NCBI GenBank assembly: GCA_009774145.1
Contig: VSND01000066.1
Coordinates: 1-23,658 of the forward strand
Origin: Lachnospiraceae bacterium
Lineage (GTDB): Bacteria; Bacillota; Clostridia; Lachnospirales; Lachnospiraceae
Direction of reading: 5' to 3'
DNA: 23,658 nucleotides
Below the pieces are notes generated by a model, which ran no database searches, was not told the origin of the DNA, and worked only from the letters and a program-made list of their open reading frames with translations. Below are positions 7,149 through 14,881 of this stretch, piece by piece. How positions within the stretch are numbered: the stretch's first letter is position 1; each line of letters begins with the position of its first letter. The position numbers and the translations under genes are program-made.

Positions 7149-7331
7149 ATGAGTGTAAGAACGAGCTGTGAGATGTGCAGCAATTATGTTTACGATGAGG
7201 ATTACGATTATTATGTATGTGAGATGGATCTGGATGAGGATGAGATGTACCGCTTTTTGAGCAGCTCGGTGGACAGCTGCCCGTATTTTCGCGGAGAGGA
7301 TGAATATATGATTGTCCGAAAGCAGATGTGA
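7149..7331 (+). CDS. DUF6472 family small cysteine protein
   Basis: The 60-residue protein has four cysteines (SCEMC near the start, one in YYVCEMDL, one in DSCPYF), a likely zinc site. It is very acidic in the middle (DEDYDYY, LDEDEM) and ends IVRKQM. I recognise it as DUF6472, a small family of Lachnospiraceae and relatives with no known function. The start at 7149 is set by AGGAGG 6 nt upstream; a longer frame reaching 7023 would run through the promoter and is rejected. The deoxyinosine glycosylase gene follows after 83 nt and may share its transcript. Confidence 0.85.
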   Translation: MSVRTSCEMCSNYVYDEDYDYYVCEMDLDEDEMYRFLSSSVDSCPYFRGEDEYMIVRKQM

Positions 7332-7414
7332 ATTGTTTTGCCGACGATTTCCTGAAAATCGGAGCAAAAAAGGTTATATCGTATGGAAACGGTTAGAATG
7401 GAGGAGCAGACCAG

Positions 7415-7981
7415 ATGAAACCCAAAAGGAAGAAGCCGGATCCGGCGGATGTAATACCAGAAGAAGATAAGCTTCGTTATCAGCATGTGAAACATACGTT
7501 CGAACCGGTCTATGACCAGAATTCCGAACTCCTGATTCTGGGTACATTTCCGTCCGTAAAGTCCAGAGAACAGAATTTTTACTACGGGCATCCGCAGAAC
7601 CGGTTCTGGAAGGTTCTGGCGAGGCTGACAGAAGAGAAGCTGCCTGAGACCATCGAAGAGAAAAAGGCGATGCTCTTAAAACACCATATTGCTGTCTGGG
7701 ATGTGATTGCAGGCTGTGACATCATTGGTTCCAGCGACAGCAGCATTAAAAATGTGGTGCCTGCGGATATTCCAAGAGTGCTGAAGGGCAGTCGGATTAC
7801 AAGAATCTTTGCCAATGGAGATAAAGCGCACAGATTATATCAAAAACACTGTGAAGAGGCGGTCGGTATCAAAGCGGTAAAGCTTCCGTCCTCCAGCCCT
7901 GCAAATGCGGTCTTCACTCTGGACCGGCTGACGGATGCGTGGAGAGAGCTGATCGGTACAGAAAAAAGTGACGGAATCTGA
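7415..7981 (+). CDS. DNA-deoxyinosine glycosylase, UDG superfamily family 6
   Basis: The 188-residue protein has the uracil-DNA-glycosylase fold motifs of the hypoxanthine-DNA glycosylase branch. LGTFPS is at 42-47, NFYYGHPQNRFW at 54-65 and LPSSSPAN at 157-164. Enzymes of this family remove hypoxanthine, formed by adenine deamination, from DNA and so start base-excision repair. The start is firm, with GGAGGAG at 7400-7406, 8 nt before ATG. Only a short imperfect stem (TTTTGC with GCAAAA around 7335-7370) lies between this gene and the DUF6472 gene. The exact base preference cannot be read from the sequence. Confidence 0.9.
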   Translation: MKPKRKKPDPADVIPEEDKLRYQHVKHTFEPVYDQNSELLILGTFPSVKSREQNFYYGHPQNRFWKVLARLTEEKLPETIEEKKAMLLKHHIAVWDVIAGCDIIGSSDSSIKNVVPADIPRVLKGSRITRIFANGDKAHRLYQKHCEEAVGIKAVKLPSSSPANAVFTLDRLTDAWRELIGTEKSDGI

Positions 7982-8044
7982 TTTTTGAAAATTACAATGG
8001 ATGAGATGCCGACAGAATATCCGGTATCAGAAAACAGGGAGGAA

Positions 8045-8448
8045 ATGATGAAGAAGATAAGTGTAATTATTCCATGTTACAATGTGGAACAGTGGATTGA
8101 CAGGTGTATAGGCTCTGTTGCAGTGCAGACGATTGGAATGGAGAATCTGGAGAACTGGAATATGATTTTTTGCTCTACGCAGTTCATTTTATAAAAACGC
8201 TTGTTTTTCGATACGATCAGCCGTCTTTTTCGTATTATCGGCTGCAGCAGGAGATCGTTCGCCAGAAGATATCCGCTGATGTCATGGAGATGTATAAAAA
8301 CGCTTTTTCGGGTATCAATGGTATTTGTTTTGATGCATTATACCATTCTCTGGATCAGACTGGATTTCAGGAGTTTGTGGATCGGGCGAGAATATATATG
8401 GAGAATGAAGTGAAGAAGAGACAGGAAGAACGTGATGTGCGGGAATAA
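8045..8448 (+). pseudogene. Glycosyltransferase family 2 remnant, internally deleted and frameshifted
   Basis: A ribosome binding site (GGGAGGA, 8037-8043) precedes an ATG and a typical GT2 N-terminus (KKISVIIPCYNVEQWIDRC, then SVAVQTIGMENLE). The frame then stops at 8194 without any of the DxD catalytic core. From about 8150 another frame continues to 8448 with a helical segment (LEYDFLLYAVHF, SYYRLQQEIVRQK) that resembles the C-terminal part of long GT2 proteins. The simplest reading is deletion of most of the gene with a frame change at the junction. The two pieces cannot make an active transferase. Assignment of the second piece to the same parent gene is inference. Confidence 0.7.
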
Positions 8449-8472
8449 GTATGTGTGGTTGGAGGCTAAAAA

Positions 8473-8934
8473 ATGGCATTTGAGAAAGCAAAAGAATATT
8501 TAAAACAGTTTGATCTGGAGGACAAGATCATGGTATTTGATACTTCCAGTGCAACAGTGGAACTTGCGGCAGAAGCGGTCGGCTGTGAACCGGCAAAAAT
8601 CGCCAAGACCCTGTCGTTTAAAGTGGATGACCGCTGCATTCTGATTGTAGCGGCAGGAGATGCAAAAATTGATAACAAAAAGTACAAGTCGGTGTTTCAT
8701 ACAAAGGCAAAGATGCTTGCTTTTGAAGAAGTGGAAGCGATGACCGGCCATGCAGTGGGCGGGGTGTGCCCGTTTGGAGTGAAAGAAGGTATAACGGTAT
8801 ACCTTGATGAGTCATTGAAGCGGTTCGAAACGGTATATCCGGCCTGCGGAAGCAGCAACAGTGCGGTGGAACTGACCCTGCCGGAGCTGGAACGCACTTC
8901 CGGCTGCAAAGCGTGGGTAGATGTCTGTAAATAA
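8473..8934 (+). CDS. YbaK/EbsC-type aminoacyl-tRNA deacylase
   Basis: The 153-residue protein belongs to the YbaK/ProRS-editing-domain superfamily, which hydrolyses mischarged tRNAs such as Cys-tRNA(Pro) in trans. The conserved lysine is K45 in AKIAKTLSFK, and the substrate loop GGVCPFG is at 96-102. Length fits single-domain members. GGAGG lies about 9 nt before the start. It stands between a decayed gene and a promoter, so it may be expressed alone or by readthrough. The tRNA it edits cannot be told from the sequence. Confidence 0.88.
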   Translation: MAFEKAKEYLKQFDLEDKIMVFDTSSATVELAAEAVGCEPAKIAKTLSFKVDDRCILIVAAGDAKIDNKKYKSVFHTKAKMLAFEEVEAMTGHAVGGVCPFGVKEGITVYLDESLKRFETVYPACGSSNSAVELTLPELERTSGCKAWVDVCK

Positions 8935-8945
8935 TAATTCTGGTG

Positions 8946-8981
8946 TTGTTGGAAGGAAAGGAATAAAGTATATTATACTTT
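8946..8981 (+). promoter_or_regulatory. Promoter overlapped by an 8-1-8 palindrome (possible PerR/Fur-type operator)
   Basis: TTGTTG (8946-8951) and TATATT (8969-8974), 17 bp apart, form a promoter for the FMN enzyme and rubrerythrin genes. AAAGTATA-T-TATACTTT (8965-8981) is a perfect inverted repeat around one central base and covers the -10. Fur-family regulators (Fur, PerR, Zur) classically bind 7-1-7 repeats, and rubrerythrin is a typical PerR target in clostridia. The half-site differs from the Bacillus PerR consensus, so the regulator is inferred. Confidence 0.6.
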
Positions 8982-9006
8982 TCAGAAGGGAAAGGAGAAC
9001 AAAAGT

Positions 9007-10026
9007 ATGACGTATGATGAAGTATTGAAAGCGGCGCGGGAGTGCATCGGAGATTCCTGCAAAGCGTGCAGTATCTGCAACGGCATGGGGTGCAGGAACC
9101 GGATTCCGGGACCGGGCGCCAAGGGGGTGGGGGATACGGCCATCCGTAATTATCAGAAATGGCAGGAGATCCGTGTGAACATGGACACGCTGCATGAGAA
9201 TGCGCCGGTGGACACGTCCCTGGAACTGTTCGGGAGAAGATTCCGTTATCCCTTCTTTGCGGGGCCTGTGGGTGCGGTAAATATGCATTACAGTGATAAA
9301 TATGACGATCTTGCGTATAATAACGTATTGGTAGATGCCTGTGCAAAAGCCGGTATCGCGGCGTTCACAGGGGATGGCATGAATCCGAAGATCATGGAAC
9401 ATGCAGCTAAGGCAATTACAGCTGCAAAGGGTCTGGGCGTGCCGACCATCAAACCGTGGAATCTTCAGACCATGAAAGAGAAGATGAACCTGGTGAAAGA
9501 GGCAGGAGCCTTTGCCATTGCCATGGATGTGGATGCGGCGGGACTTCCGTTTCTGAAAAATTTTCAGCCGCCTGCAGGCAGCAAGACGGTGGACGAGCTT
9601 CGGGAAATCGCGAAGATGGCAGGTGTTCCGTTTCTTGTGAAGGGAATTATGACGGCAAAAGGAGCGCTGAAAGCAGAAGAAGCAGGTGCGGCGGCAATCA
9701 TTGTTTCCAATCACGGCGGACGGGTGCTGGATCAGTGTCCTGCGACGGCAGAGGTACTTTCTGATATTGTAAAAGCAGTCGGCGGCCGGATGAAGGTGTT
9801 TGTAGACGGCGGGATCCGAAGCGGCGTGGATATTTTCAAGGCCCTTGCCATGGGTGCGGACGGTGTCCTGATCGCAAGACCCTTTGTAACGGCAGTCTAT
9901 GGAGGCGGAGCCGAAGGCGTACAGTGCTATGTGGAAAAACTGGGTGCAGAGCTGGCGGATACCATGGCCATGTGCGGTGCATCTACACTGAGCGGGATCT
10001 CTGAAGACATGATCTGGAGAACCTGA
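9007..10026 (+). CDS. FMN-dependent alpha-hydroxy-acid oxidase/dehydrogenase family protein
   Basis: The 339-residue TIM-barrel protein is related to lactate oxidase/dehydrogenase and glycolate oxidase. The active-site pair lies in SNHGGRVLD (H236, R239), and the C-terminal FMN phosphate region reads FVDGGIRSGVDIFKALAMGADGVLIARP. An unusual N-terminal extension has five cysteines (C13, C18, C21, C24, C29). They are spaced like a metal or iron-sulfur site, which may replace oxygen by another electron acceptor in an anaerobe. AGGAG precedes the start. Rubrerythrin follows after 23 nt, so the two are probably co-transcribed and linked to redox or oxidative stress. The hydroxy acid used is unknown. 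Confidence 0.85.
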   Translation: MTYDEVLKAARECIGDSCKACSICNGMGCRNRIPGPGAKGVGDTAIRNYQKWQEIRVNMDTLHENAPVDTSLELFGRRFRYPFFAGPVGAVNMHYSDKYDDLAYNNVLVDACAKAGIAAFTGDGMNPKIMEHAAKAITAAKGLGVPTIKPWNLQTMKEKMNLVKEAGAFAIAMDVDAAGLPFLKNFQPPAGSKTVDELREIAKMAGVPFLVKGIMTAKGALKAEEAGAAAIIVSNHGGRVLDQCPATAEVLSDIVKAVGGRMKVFVDGGIRSGVDIFKALAMGADGVLIARPFVTAVYGGGAEGVQCYVEKLGAELADTMAMCGASTLSGISEDMIWRT

Positions 10027-10049
10027 ATAATAAAAAGGAGACCGGTGAG

Positions 10050-10583
10050 ATGGAACTGAAAGGAAGCAGAACAGAACAGAATCTGATCGCCGCATTTGCG
10101 GGTGAGTCTGAGGCAAGGAACAAGTATACGTATTATGCAGAGCGGGCGCGGGAAAACGGCTATGAGCAGATCGCCTGCCTGTTTGAGACGACCGCAGACA
10201 ATGAGAAGGCCCATGCAAAGCAGTGGTTTGAACTGCTTCATGGAATCGGGACTACAGAAGAGAACCTGAAAGATGCTGCTGCAGGCGAGCATTTTGAATG
10301 GAGCGAGATGTACGCAACCTTTGCCAAAGAAGCCAGAGAAGAAGGATTTTTGCAGATTGCCGCCAAATTTGAACTGGTGGCGAAGATCGAGAAAGAACAC
10401 GAAGAACGGTATCGGAAGCTTCTCGAGAATGTGGAGAACAAGCTGGTGTTCTCGAAGGAAGGCGATACAGTCTGGATCTGCAGGAACTGCGGCCATATCC
10501 ATGTGGGAAAGACGGCTCCGCAGATCTGTCCGGTGTGTTCCTATCCACAGGCATATTTCGAAGAAAAGACGACGAATTTTTAA
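10050..10583 (+). CDS. rbr: Rubrerythrin
   Basis: The 177-residue protein has the classic two-part layout. A four-helix ferritin-like diiron domain (about 1-135) carries ligands in AFAGESEARNKY, DNEKAHAKQ and KIEKEHEERY. A C-terminal rubredoxin-like domain has C-x2-C in ICRNCG and a second pair in ICPVCS. Rubrerythrins reduce hydrogen peroxide with electrons from reduced rubredoxin or NAD(P)H systems and protect anaerobes from oxygen. AAGGAG precedes the start. It shares the promoter and palindromic operator with the upstream FMN enzyme and is followed by a strong terminator. Confidence 0.96.
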   Translation: MELKGSRTEQNLIAAFAGESEARNKYTYYAERARENGYEQIACLFETTADNEKAHAKQWFELLHGIGTTEENLKDAAAGEHFEWSEMYATFAKEAREEGFLQIAAKFELVAKIEKEHEERYRKLLENVENKLVFSKEGDTVWICRNCGHIHVGKTAPQICPVCSYPQAYFEEKTTNF

Positions 10584-10601
10584 AATGGACAAGTCGGGCT
10601 C

Positions 10602-10632
10602 CGCTGTTTCTTTCTGAGAAAAAGAAGCAGCG
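10602..10632 (+). other. Stable hairpin after rubrerythrin
   Basis: CGCTGTTTCTTT (10602-10613) pairs with AAAGAAGCAGCG (10621-10632) over 12 positions with one G-U and a 7-nt loop. No U-tract follows. It may protect the 3' end of the rubrerythrin transcript. Confidence 0.45.
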
Positions 10633-10702
10633 TGTCTGTTTCAGAGAATCAAATATTACCTGAGCGGAAGATGGCAGAAACATTCGGAAGCGGGGACCGG
10701 AA

Positions 10703-10749
10703 AATAAAACCACAGGACTGTTGTTTTTTGGCAGTCCTGTGGTTTTATT
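10703..10749. terminator. Bidirectional intrinsic terminator
   Basis: An 18-bp perfect stem (10703-10720 with 10732-10749) has A-rich and T-rich ends, so it can stop transcription from both sides. On the minus strand its stem covers the stop codon of the histidine kinase gene (10748-10750). Confidence 0.9.
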
Positions 10750-13700
10750 AACGATTCAGCCAGTAATGCATCTGTTCCATTAACTGAGGAATATCCAGAG
10801 GCTTGGCGATATGTCCGTTCATACCGGATTCCCGGCTGGCTGCAATGTCTTCTGCGGCGACGTTGGCAGACAGAGCCAGGATCGGAATCGCCGCGGCATC
10901 TGTACGCGGCAGCTTCCGGATCGCGTGCGTGGCTTCAAATCCATTCATGACCGGCATCTGGATATCCATAAGGATCATATCGTAATAGCCTTCGGGCATT
11001 TCGGCAAAGCGCTGCAGTCCCTTACGGCCGTCAGAGGTACACTCTACCATGGCTCCGAGTTCTCCGATGAGTTCCATGGCAATCTCCTGATTCAGTTCAT
11101 TGTCTTCAACCAGAAGGATGCGGCATCCCTGGAATGAGATGCCGGAAAGGTCATCATTGACCGGAGCCGGCAGACATTCTGAACGGTCCGCCGGGTTCTG
11201 CAGCCGCAGAAGTATCGTTACCGTGAACTGAGAGCCTTCTCCCGGCCTGCTCTGTACGCCGATACTTCCGCCCATCATGCGTGCAATGTTCTGGGCGATG
11301 GAGAGACCGAGCCCTACACCGTCGATTCCGCTGGCTTTTGGATCGTCTGCACGGCTGAAAGGCTCAAAGATATGGCGGACAAAGGATTCCTCCATACCGA
11401 TTCCGTTATCCTTAAAAATAAAATCATAGGTGCGGCAGCCGTATTCTCTGGATGCATGCTCCACAACGAAAATTTCCAGTGTGCCGCCGGATGGCGTATA
11501 TTTTACCGAGTTGTTCAGAATATTTAAAAACATCTGCTGGAGCCGCTGCTGATCTCCCAGAATGTCTTGATGTTCCACCTGCAGAGGCGGCATATGAAGG
11601 TGCAGTCCTTTTTCCTGAACATTCTGATAGATGAGAGACACCATTTCCTGCATCAGCTCGGTCAGGTTCAGAGGTTCCGAATGCAGGTGGAACCCGCCCG
11701 ATTTGATCTGGCTGATATCCAGGATCTCATTGAGGGTGGAGAGAAGCTGGAGACTGGATATGGATGCCTTATCCAGACAGTCCTTCACCCGTTCGGGGTC
11801 GTCCACATGATTGCCTGCAATCTTGATCATGCCCATAATGCCGTTCATGGGCGTGCGGATATTGTGGCTCATGCAGGAGAGGAACTCCTGCTTGGATGCA
11901 TTGGCGTGGTCGGCTGCTTCGCAGGCCGCCTGCAGCGCCTGCTGCTCCCGCATCTCCTTGCGCTTGCTTTCCGTTACATCCTGTGCGGCATAGACGACGG
12001 AGCGGGCTTTGCCGTCTGCATCCGCCTGAGACATAATGGCGGTGCTGCGGATCCAGCCGTATTCTTCCGGTCTTGTATCCGGCTTATCCGGAAGCTTCCG
12101 GTATGCCAGCGTCACATAAGGCTGTTTTTTGCTCAGAGTCCGCCGCAGATTCTCGATACTGAGGACTTCCAGATATTCCTTGCGGTCATCCGGATGGATA
12201 AAGTTCTCGGCATAGTCTTTCAGCCCCGTTGCATAGTCGACGTTGCCAACCGGCGCATGTTCTGCTTCCTGCATCTGGGTGGCGCTGCGGAACGTGTCTT
12301 CTTCCAGATCGGCATAGTAGGTGGCGAAAAACATGCCGCTTAACGTGCGGATGATATCGGCCTGCTCCTGCTCGCCCTTTCGGCGGAGCTCCTCCTCCAG
12401 TTTTTCCCGGGTAATGTCCCGCCCCAGAATATTGATGGATATCCGGCTTCCCTGCCGTGCATAGATGATATGGTCCTCCATCCATCTGAGGTCTGTTCCG
12501 GATATGCGGTACTGGCAGATCTCTTCCGAATAATCCTGTGTGCCTGCAGCTTTCCGGTACAGATGTTCCGGACTCAGGATTTTCTGATAGATCTCCCGGT
12601 CTTCCGGGCAGACGGAAGTTTCCAGCGTCTTGTGGAAATACTGCTGGTAATTTTCGGTAATGGTGTTCTTTATGGTGCTGTTTTCCTTGATCAGAATTCG
12701 TTCACACTGGCCGTTTTCCAGATAGACCGTCGTCATGACGCTGTATCTGGATTTGAGGATAGCGGCCAGCTGCATGTCCCGAAGGGACAGGGCATGTTCC
12801 TGACGTACGCGCTTATCCACATTCTGCAGGGCCAGGATTGTGTAGTTCTTTGCACTGTGGCTCTGACCAAAATATGCGATGACGGCCATGTAACGATATT
12901 CATGGTCTTCTTCTCCGCGCCACTGACAGAGCATATCCGTTTTCTGCACGGAAGTCTCCTTGATCCGGCGCAGGTTTTCCAGCGAGAATTTCTGGCAGAA
13001 CCGGTCCCGGTCAGCAGGATGGATCTGCTTTGTAAGGCGGGTGTGCAGAAGCTCGTTCCATGGAAACGTCCATGATTTCCAACCGGTATGTGTGTGGCCG
13101 TTTTCCCGGACAAGGTTGGTCTCCCCAGTATCCAGGTCAATGCCGTACACACCGAAATTCTGAGTTCCCAAAGTACGGATGACTTCCTGGATATGAATAC
13201 TGGCATCGTCCAGTTCCAGGCTTTCCTGCAGGATTTCATGGATGTCCTTTATGTACAGAAAGATGTGCTGGTCGCGGTCGGAAACGGAAACGTCCGGCAC
13301 TACTTCCATCAGGTTCCAGCGGAAGTCTTCGCCGAAGCGTCTGCGGTAGCAGCAGGTCATGATCTCTTGGCCGCTGTCGAGAGCCTCTTTGATATGTTCC
13401 GGCCGGGTGAAAGATATGAAATGGTTCATATCATCCGGATGGATTCCTCCATTGTAGATAAACTGGCCGAGCCAGCTGGAGAAGGAATCTGTTCCATACC
13501 CGATGGCTCTGTCTTCGGAACGGGTCTTTATGATCTCGTAATGGTCCTGTGTAAGATTGACCCGGAGAATCTTATGATATGCATGGCTGATCATCTGTAT
13601 GTGAGGCGCTACTATAATGATGAAGGCCGGAATCTTCTGCTTCCACAGGGTTCTGACAGCCACAATATCTGCCATTTCTCCGAAAGGAGAGTTATAACAG

Positions 13701-13918
13701 AGGGCCTGATGCTCCTGCCGGTCTCCGATGGTCAAAAGCGGGCAGTTGACACAGGAATGATTTCCCAGTTCATGGCAGGGCATTCCCACATGGACGCGGG
13801 GAGATATTTCCTTTACCCGTTTGTTGTAGTATAAAATTTCATGATTGTCTTCCCGGATAATAAAGATACCGGTGGTCGGTATTGCATGTATGATTTTCTC
13901 GTATTCGTTCCTGTCCAT
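10748..13918 (-). CDS. Soluble multi-PAS hybrid sensor histidine kinase with receiver domain
   Basis: The 1056-residue protein has no membrane segment or signal peptide. About 650 residues contain several PAS-like sensor units; repeated HPDDR/HPADR and ENLRR phrases mark at least three related modules. The first unit has three cysteines (C48, C56, C59), possibly a ligand or redox site. A HisKA domain follows with phospho-acceptor H685 in SHNIRTPMNGI. The ATPase domain has the N box (LNILNNSVKY), G1 (DNGIGM) and G2 (GVGLGL). The receiver has acidic E938-D939, phospho-site D985 in LMDIQMP, and the conserved lysine in IAKPLD. It probably senses a cytoplasmic signal and passes phosphate to an unlinked HPt or regulator, since no partner is adjacent. 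AGGTGA precedes the ATG. Confidence 0.93.
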   Translation of the reverse strand: MDRNEYEKIIHAIPTTGIFIIREDNHEILYYNKRVKEISPRVHVGMPCHELGNHSCVNCPLLTIGDRQEHQALCYNSPFGEMADIVAVRTLWKQKIPAFIIIVAPHIQMISHAYHKILRVNLTQDHYEIIKTRSEDRAIGYGTDSFSSWLGQFIYNGGIHPDDMNHFISFTRPEHIKEALDSGQEIMTCCYRRRFGEDFRWNLMEVVPDVSVSDRDQHIFLYIKDIHEILQESLELDDASIHIQEVIRTLGTQNFGVYGIDLDTGETNLVRENGHTHTGWKSWTFPWNELLHTRLTKQIHPADRDRFCQKFSLENLRRIKETSVQKTDMLCQWRGEEDHEYRYMAVIAYFGQSHSAKNYTILALQNVDKRVRQEHALSLRDMQLAAILKSRYSVMTTVYLENGQCERILIKENSTIKNTITENYQQYFHKTLETSVCPEDREIYQKILSPEHLYRKAAGTQDYSEEICQYRISGTDLRWMEDHIIYARQGSRISINILGRDITREKLEEELRRKGEQEQADIIRTLSGMFFATYYADLEEDTFRSATQMQEAEHAPVGNVDYATGLKDYAENFIHPDDRKEYLEVLSIENLRRTLSKKQPYVTLAYRKLPDKPDTRPEEYGWIRSTAIMSQADADGKARSVVYAAQDVTESKRKEMREQQALQAACEAADHANASKQEFLSCMSHNIRTPMNGIMGMIKIAGNHVDDPERVKDCLDKASISSLQLLSTLNEILDISQIKSGGFHLHSEPLNLTELMQEMVSLIYQNVQEKGLHLHMPPLQVEHQDILGDQQRLQQMFLNILNNSVKYTPSGGTLEIFVVEHASREYGCRTYDFIFKDNGIGMEESFVRHIFEPFSRADDPKASGIDGVGLGLSIAQNIARMMGGSIGVQSRPGEGSQFTVTILLRLQNPADRSECLPAPVNDDLSGISFQGCRILLVEDNELNQEIAMELIGELGAMVECTSDGRKGLQRFAEMPEGYYDMILMDIQMPVMNGFEATHAIRKLPRTDAAAIPILALSANVAAEDIAASRESGMNGHIAKPLDIPQLMEQMHYWLNR

Positions 13919-13995
13919 AATCTCACCTTTGCTTTACTTTGATCTGGATACTTTCAGGTATTTGTTTTGTCTGTGTATATAATATCGTATAAGCT

Positions 13996-14070
13996 CGCTG
14001 CTGCCCTTCATTAAGCGCAGGCGGGGTCTGCGATGAGGGGGGACCCACGCAGTGGGGAGAGTCCTGATCG
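13996..14070 (-). repeat. 75-bp structured intergenic repeat, copy 2
   Basis: This is the inverted partner of 1-75, with four differences. The same two hairpins form, and the second has G-C in place of A-T. It lies 77 bases upstream of the kinase start and, like copy 1 relative to serC, points towards the downstream gene. A usable -10 (TATTAT or TATACG on the minus strand) lies just past it, but no convincing -35 was found. Confidence 0.85.
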
Positions 14071-14184
14071 CACGTCTGGAAGGAATATATATCCATAACA
14101 GGCGTCCGGAGTGAAAAATAACCTCATTAACGCCCATTATATCATACTTTTGGATACTTGTCATAGATTCCTTGCGATTCGGCG
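14071..14184. other. Intergenic stretch without visible features
   Basis: Between the repeat copy and the promoter of the chaperone genes I see no gene, strong hairpin or recognisable site. Confidence 0.5.
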
Positions 14185-14213
14185 TTGTATTTACTGAAAA
14201 AATAACCTATAAT
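14185..14213 (+). promoter_or_regulatory. Sigma-A promoter of the Hsp70/RNA-repair cluster
   Basis: TTGTAT (14185-14190) and a perfect TATAAT (14208-14213) are spaced by 17 bp. No CIRCE heat-shock element (TTAGCACTC inverted repeat) is present, so classical HrcA control is unlikely. The leader to the first gene is about 35 nt. Confidence 0.8.
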
Positions 14214-14254
14214 GTCATTGATATGCGGATGGTTTAAAGTTCGGAGGGAAAAAC

Positions 14255-14830
14255 ATGTTTTTTAAGAAGAAAGAGGAAGCCTTTTTTGAGCGGATGGAAG
14301 AAAAACTGAAGAATCTGGAGGATGGCATTGCGGCTGGAAACAGGCAGTCCGAGGAACTGACGGAAAAGATCGGCAGGCTTCAGACGACCGTACAGAAGCA
14401 TGATATGGCCATGGAGGATCTGCTGGAAGAATGGGAAGAAAAACGGTCGGATGAAAAGGTGGTAAAAGAACGTTTTCGGGAGCTGGAGCAGAATGAGAGC
14501 CGCCTGCTGGCGCTTTTTGAAACCTATCAGGAACAGTTCTGGAGCCTGAAGCGGTTCGCAGATACAAAAGATCAGGCGTGGTCGGATCAGATCGCACTGA
14601 TGGAACAGAGTCTGGACCGCTGCCGGCGGCTGTGCGGGATCGATGTGATTGACAGGTGCGGGGAGATGGTAGACTATGACCTGCATGAAGTCATTCAGAT
14701 AACGGAGACAAAAGACGCTGAGCAGGACAGGCGGGTCGCCGATATCTACGGTTGTGGATATTTGTACAGAGGAAAGGTAAAAAAGAAGGCCAGGGTTGCA
14801 GTGTATCAGATGACCGGCCAGGAAACATAA
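14255..14830 (+). CDS. GrpE-like nucleotide exchange factor, divergent
   Basis: The 191-residue protein is rich in coiled coil from about 8 to 95. It ends with a segment (about 143-186) like the GrpE beta domain: LHEVIQITETKDAEQDRRVA, then GCGYLYRGKVKKKARVAVY. GrpE proteins open the Hsp70 nucleotide cleft and release ADP. The N-terminus is basic (MFFKKKEEAFFERM), unlike the acidic unstructured tail of housekeeping GrpE. It stands immediately before an Hsp70 gene and a J-like gene, in GrpE-DnaK-DnaJ order. GGAGGG lies 6 nt before the start. I infer that it serves the adjacent Hsp70 rather than the housekeeping DnaK. Confidence 0.75.
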   Translation: MFFKKKEEAFFERMEEKLKNLEDGIAAGNRQSEELTEKIGRLQTTVQKHDMAMEDLLEEWEEKRSDEKVVKERFRELEQNESRLLALFETYQEQFWSLKRFADTKDQAWSDQIALMEQSLDRCRRLCGIDVIDRCGEMVDYDLHEVIQITETKDAEQDRRVADIYGCGYLYRGKVKKKARVAVYQMTGQET

Positions 14831-14881
14831 GACATTCCGGAACGTGAAAAGTACAGACAAAAGAAAAGAACAGGAGGAACC

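Noticed and set aside
7335..7370. TTTTGC/GCAAAA stem after DUF6472 as a terminator
   Set aside because: Internal mismatches and no U-tract on either strand; left as an unassigned weak stem.
14214..14254. CIRCE (HrcA) operator before the chaperone genes
   Set aside because: No TTAGCACTC-type inverted repeat is present between the promoter and the first gene.
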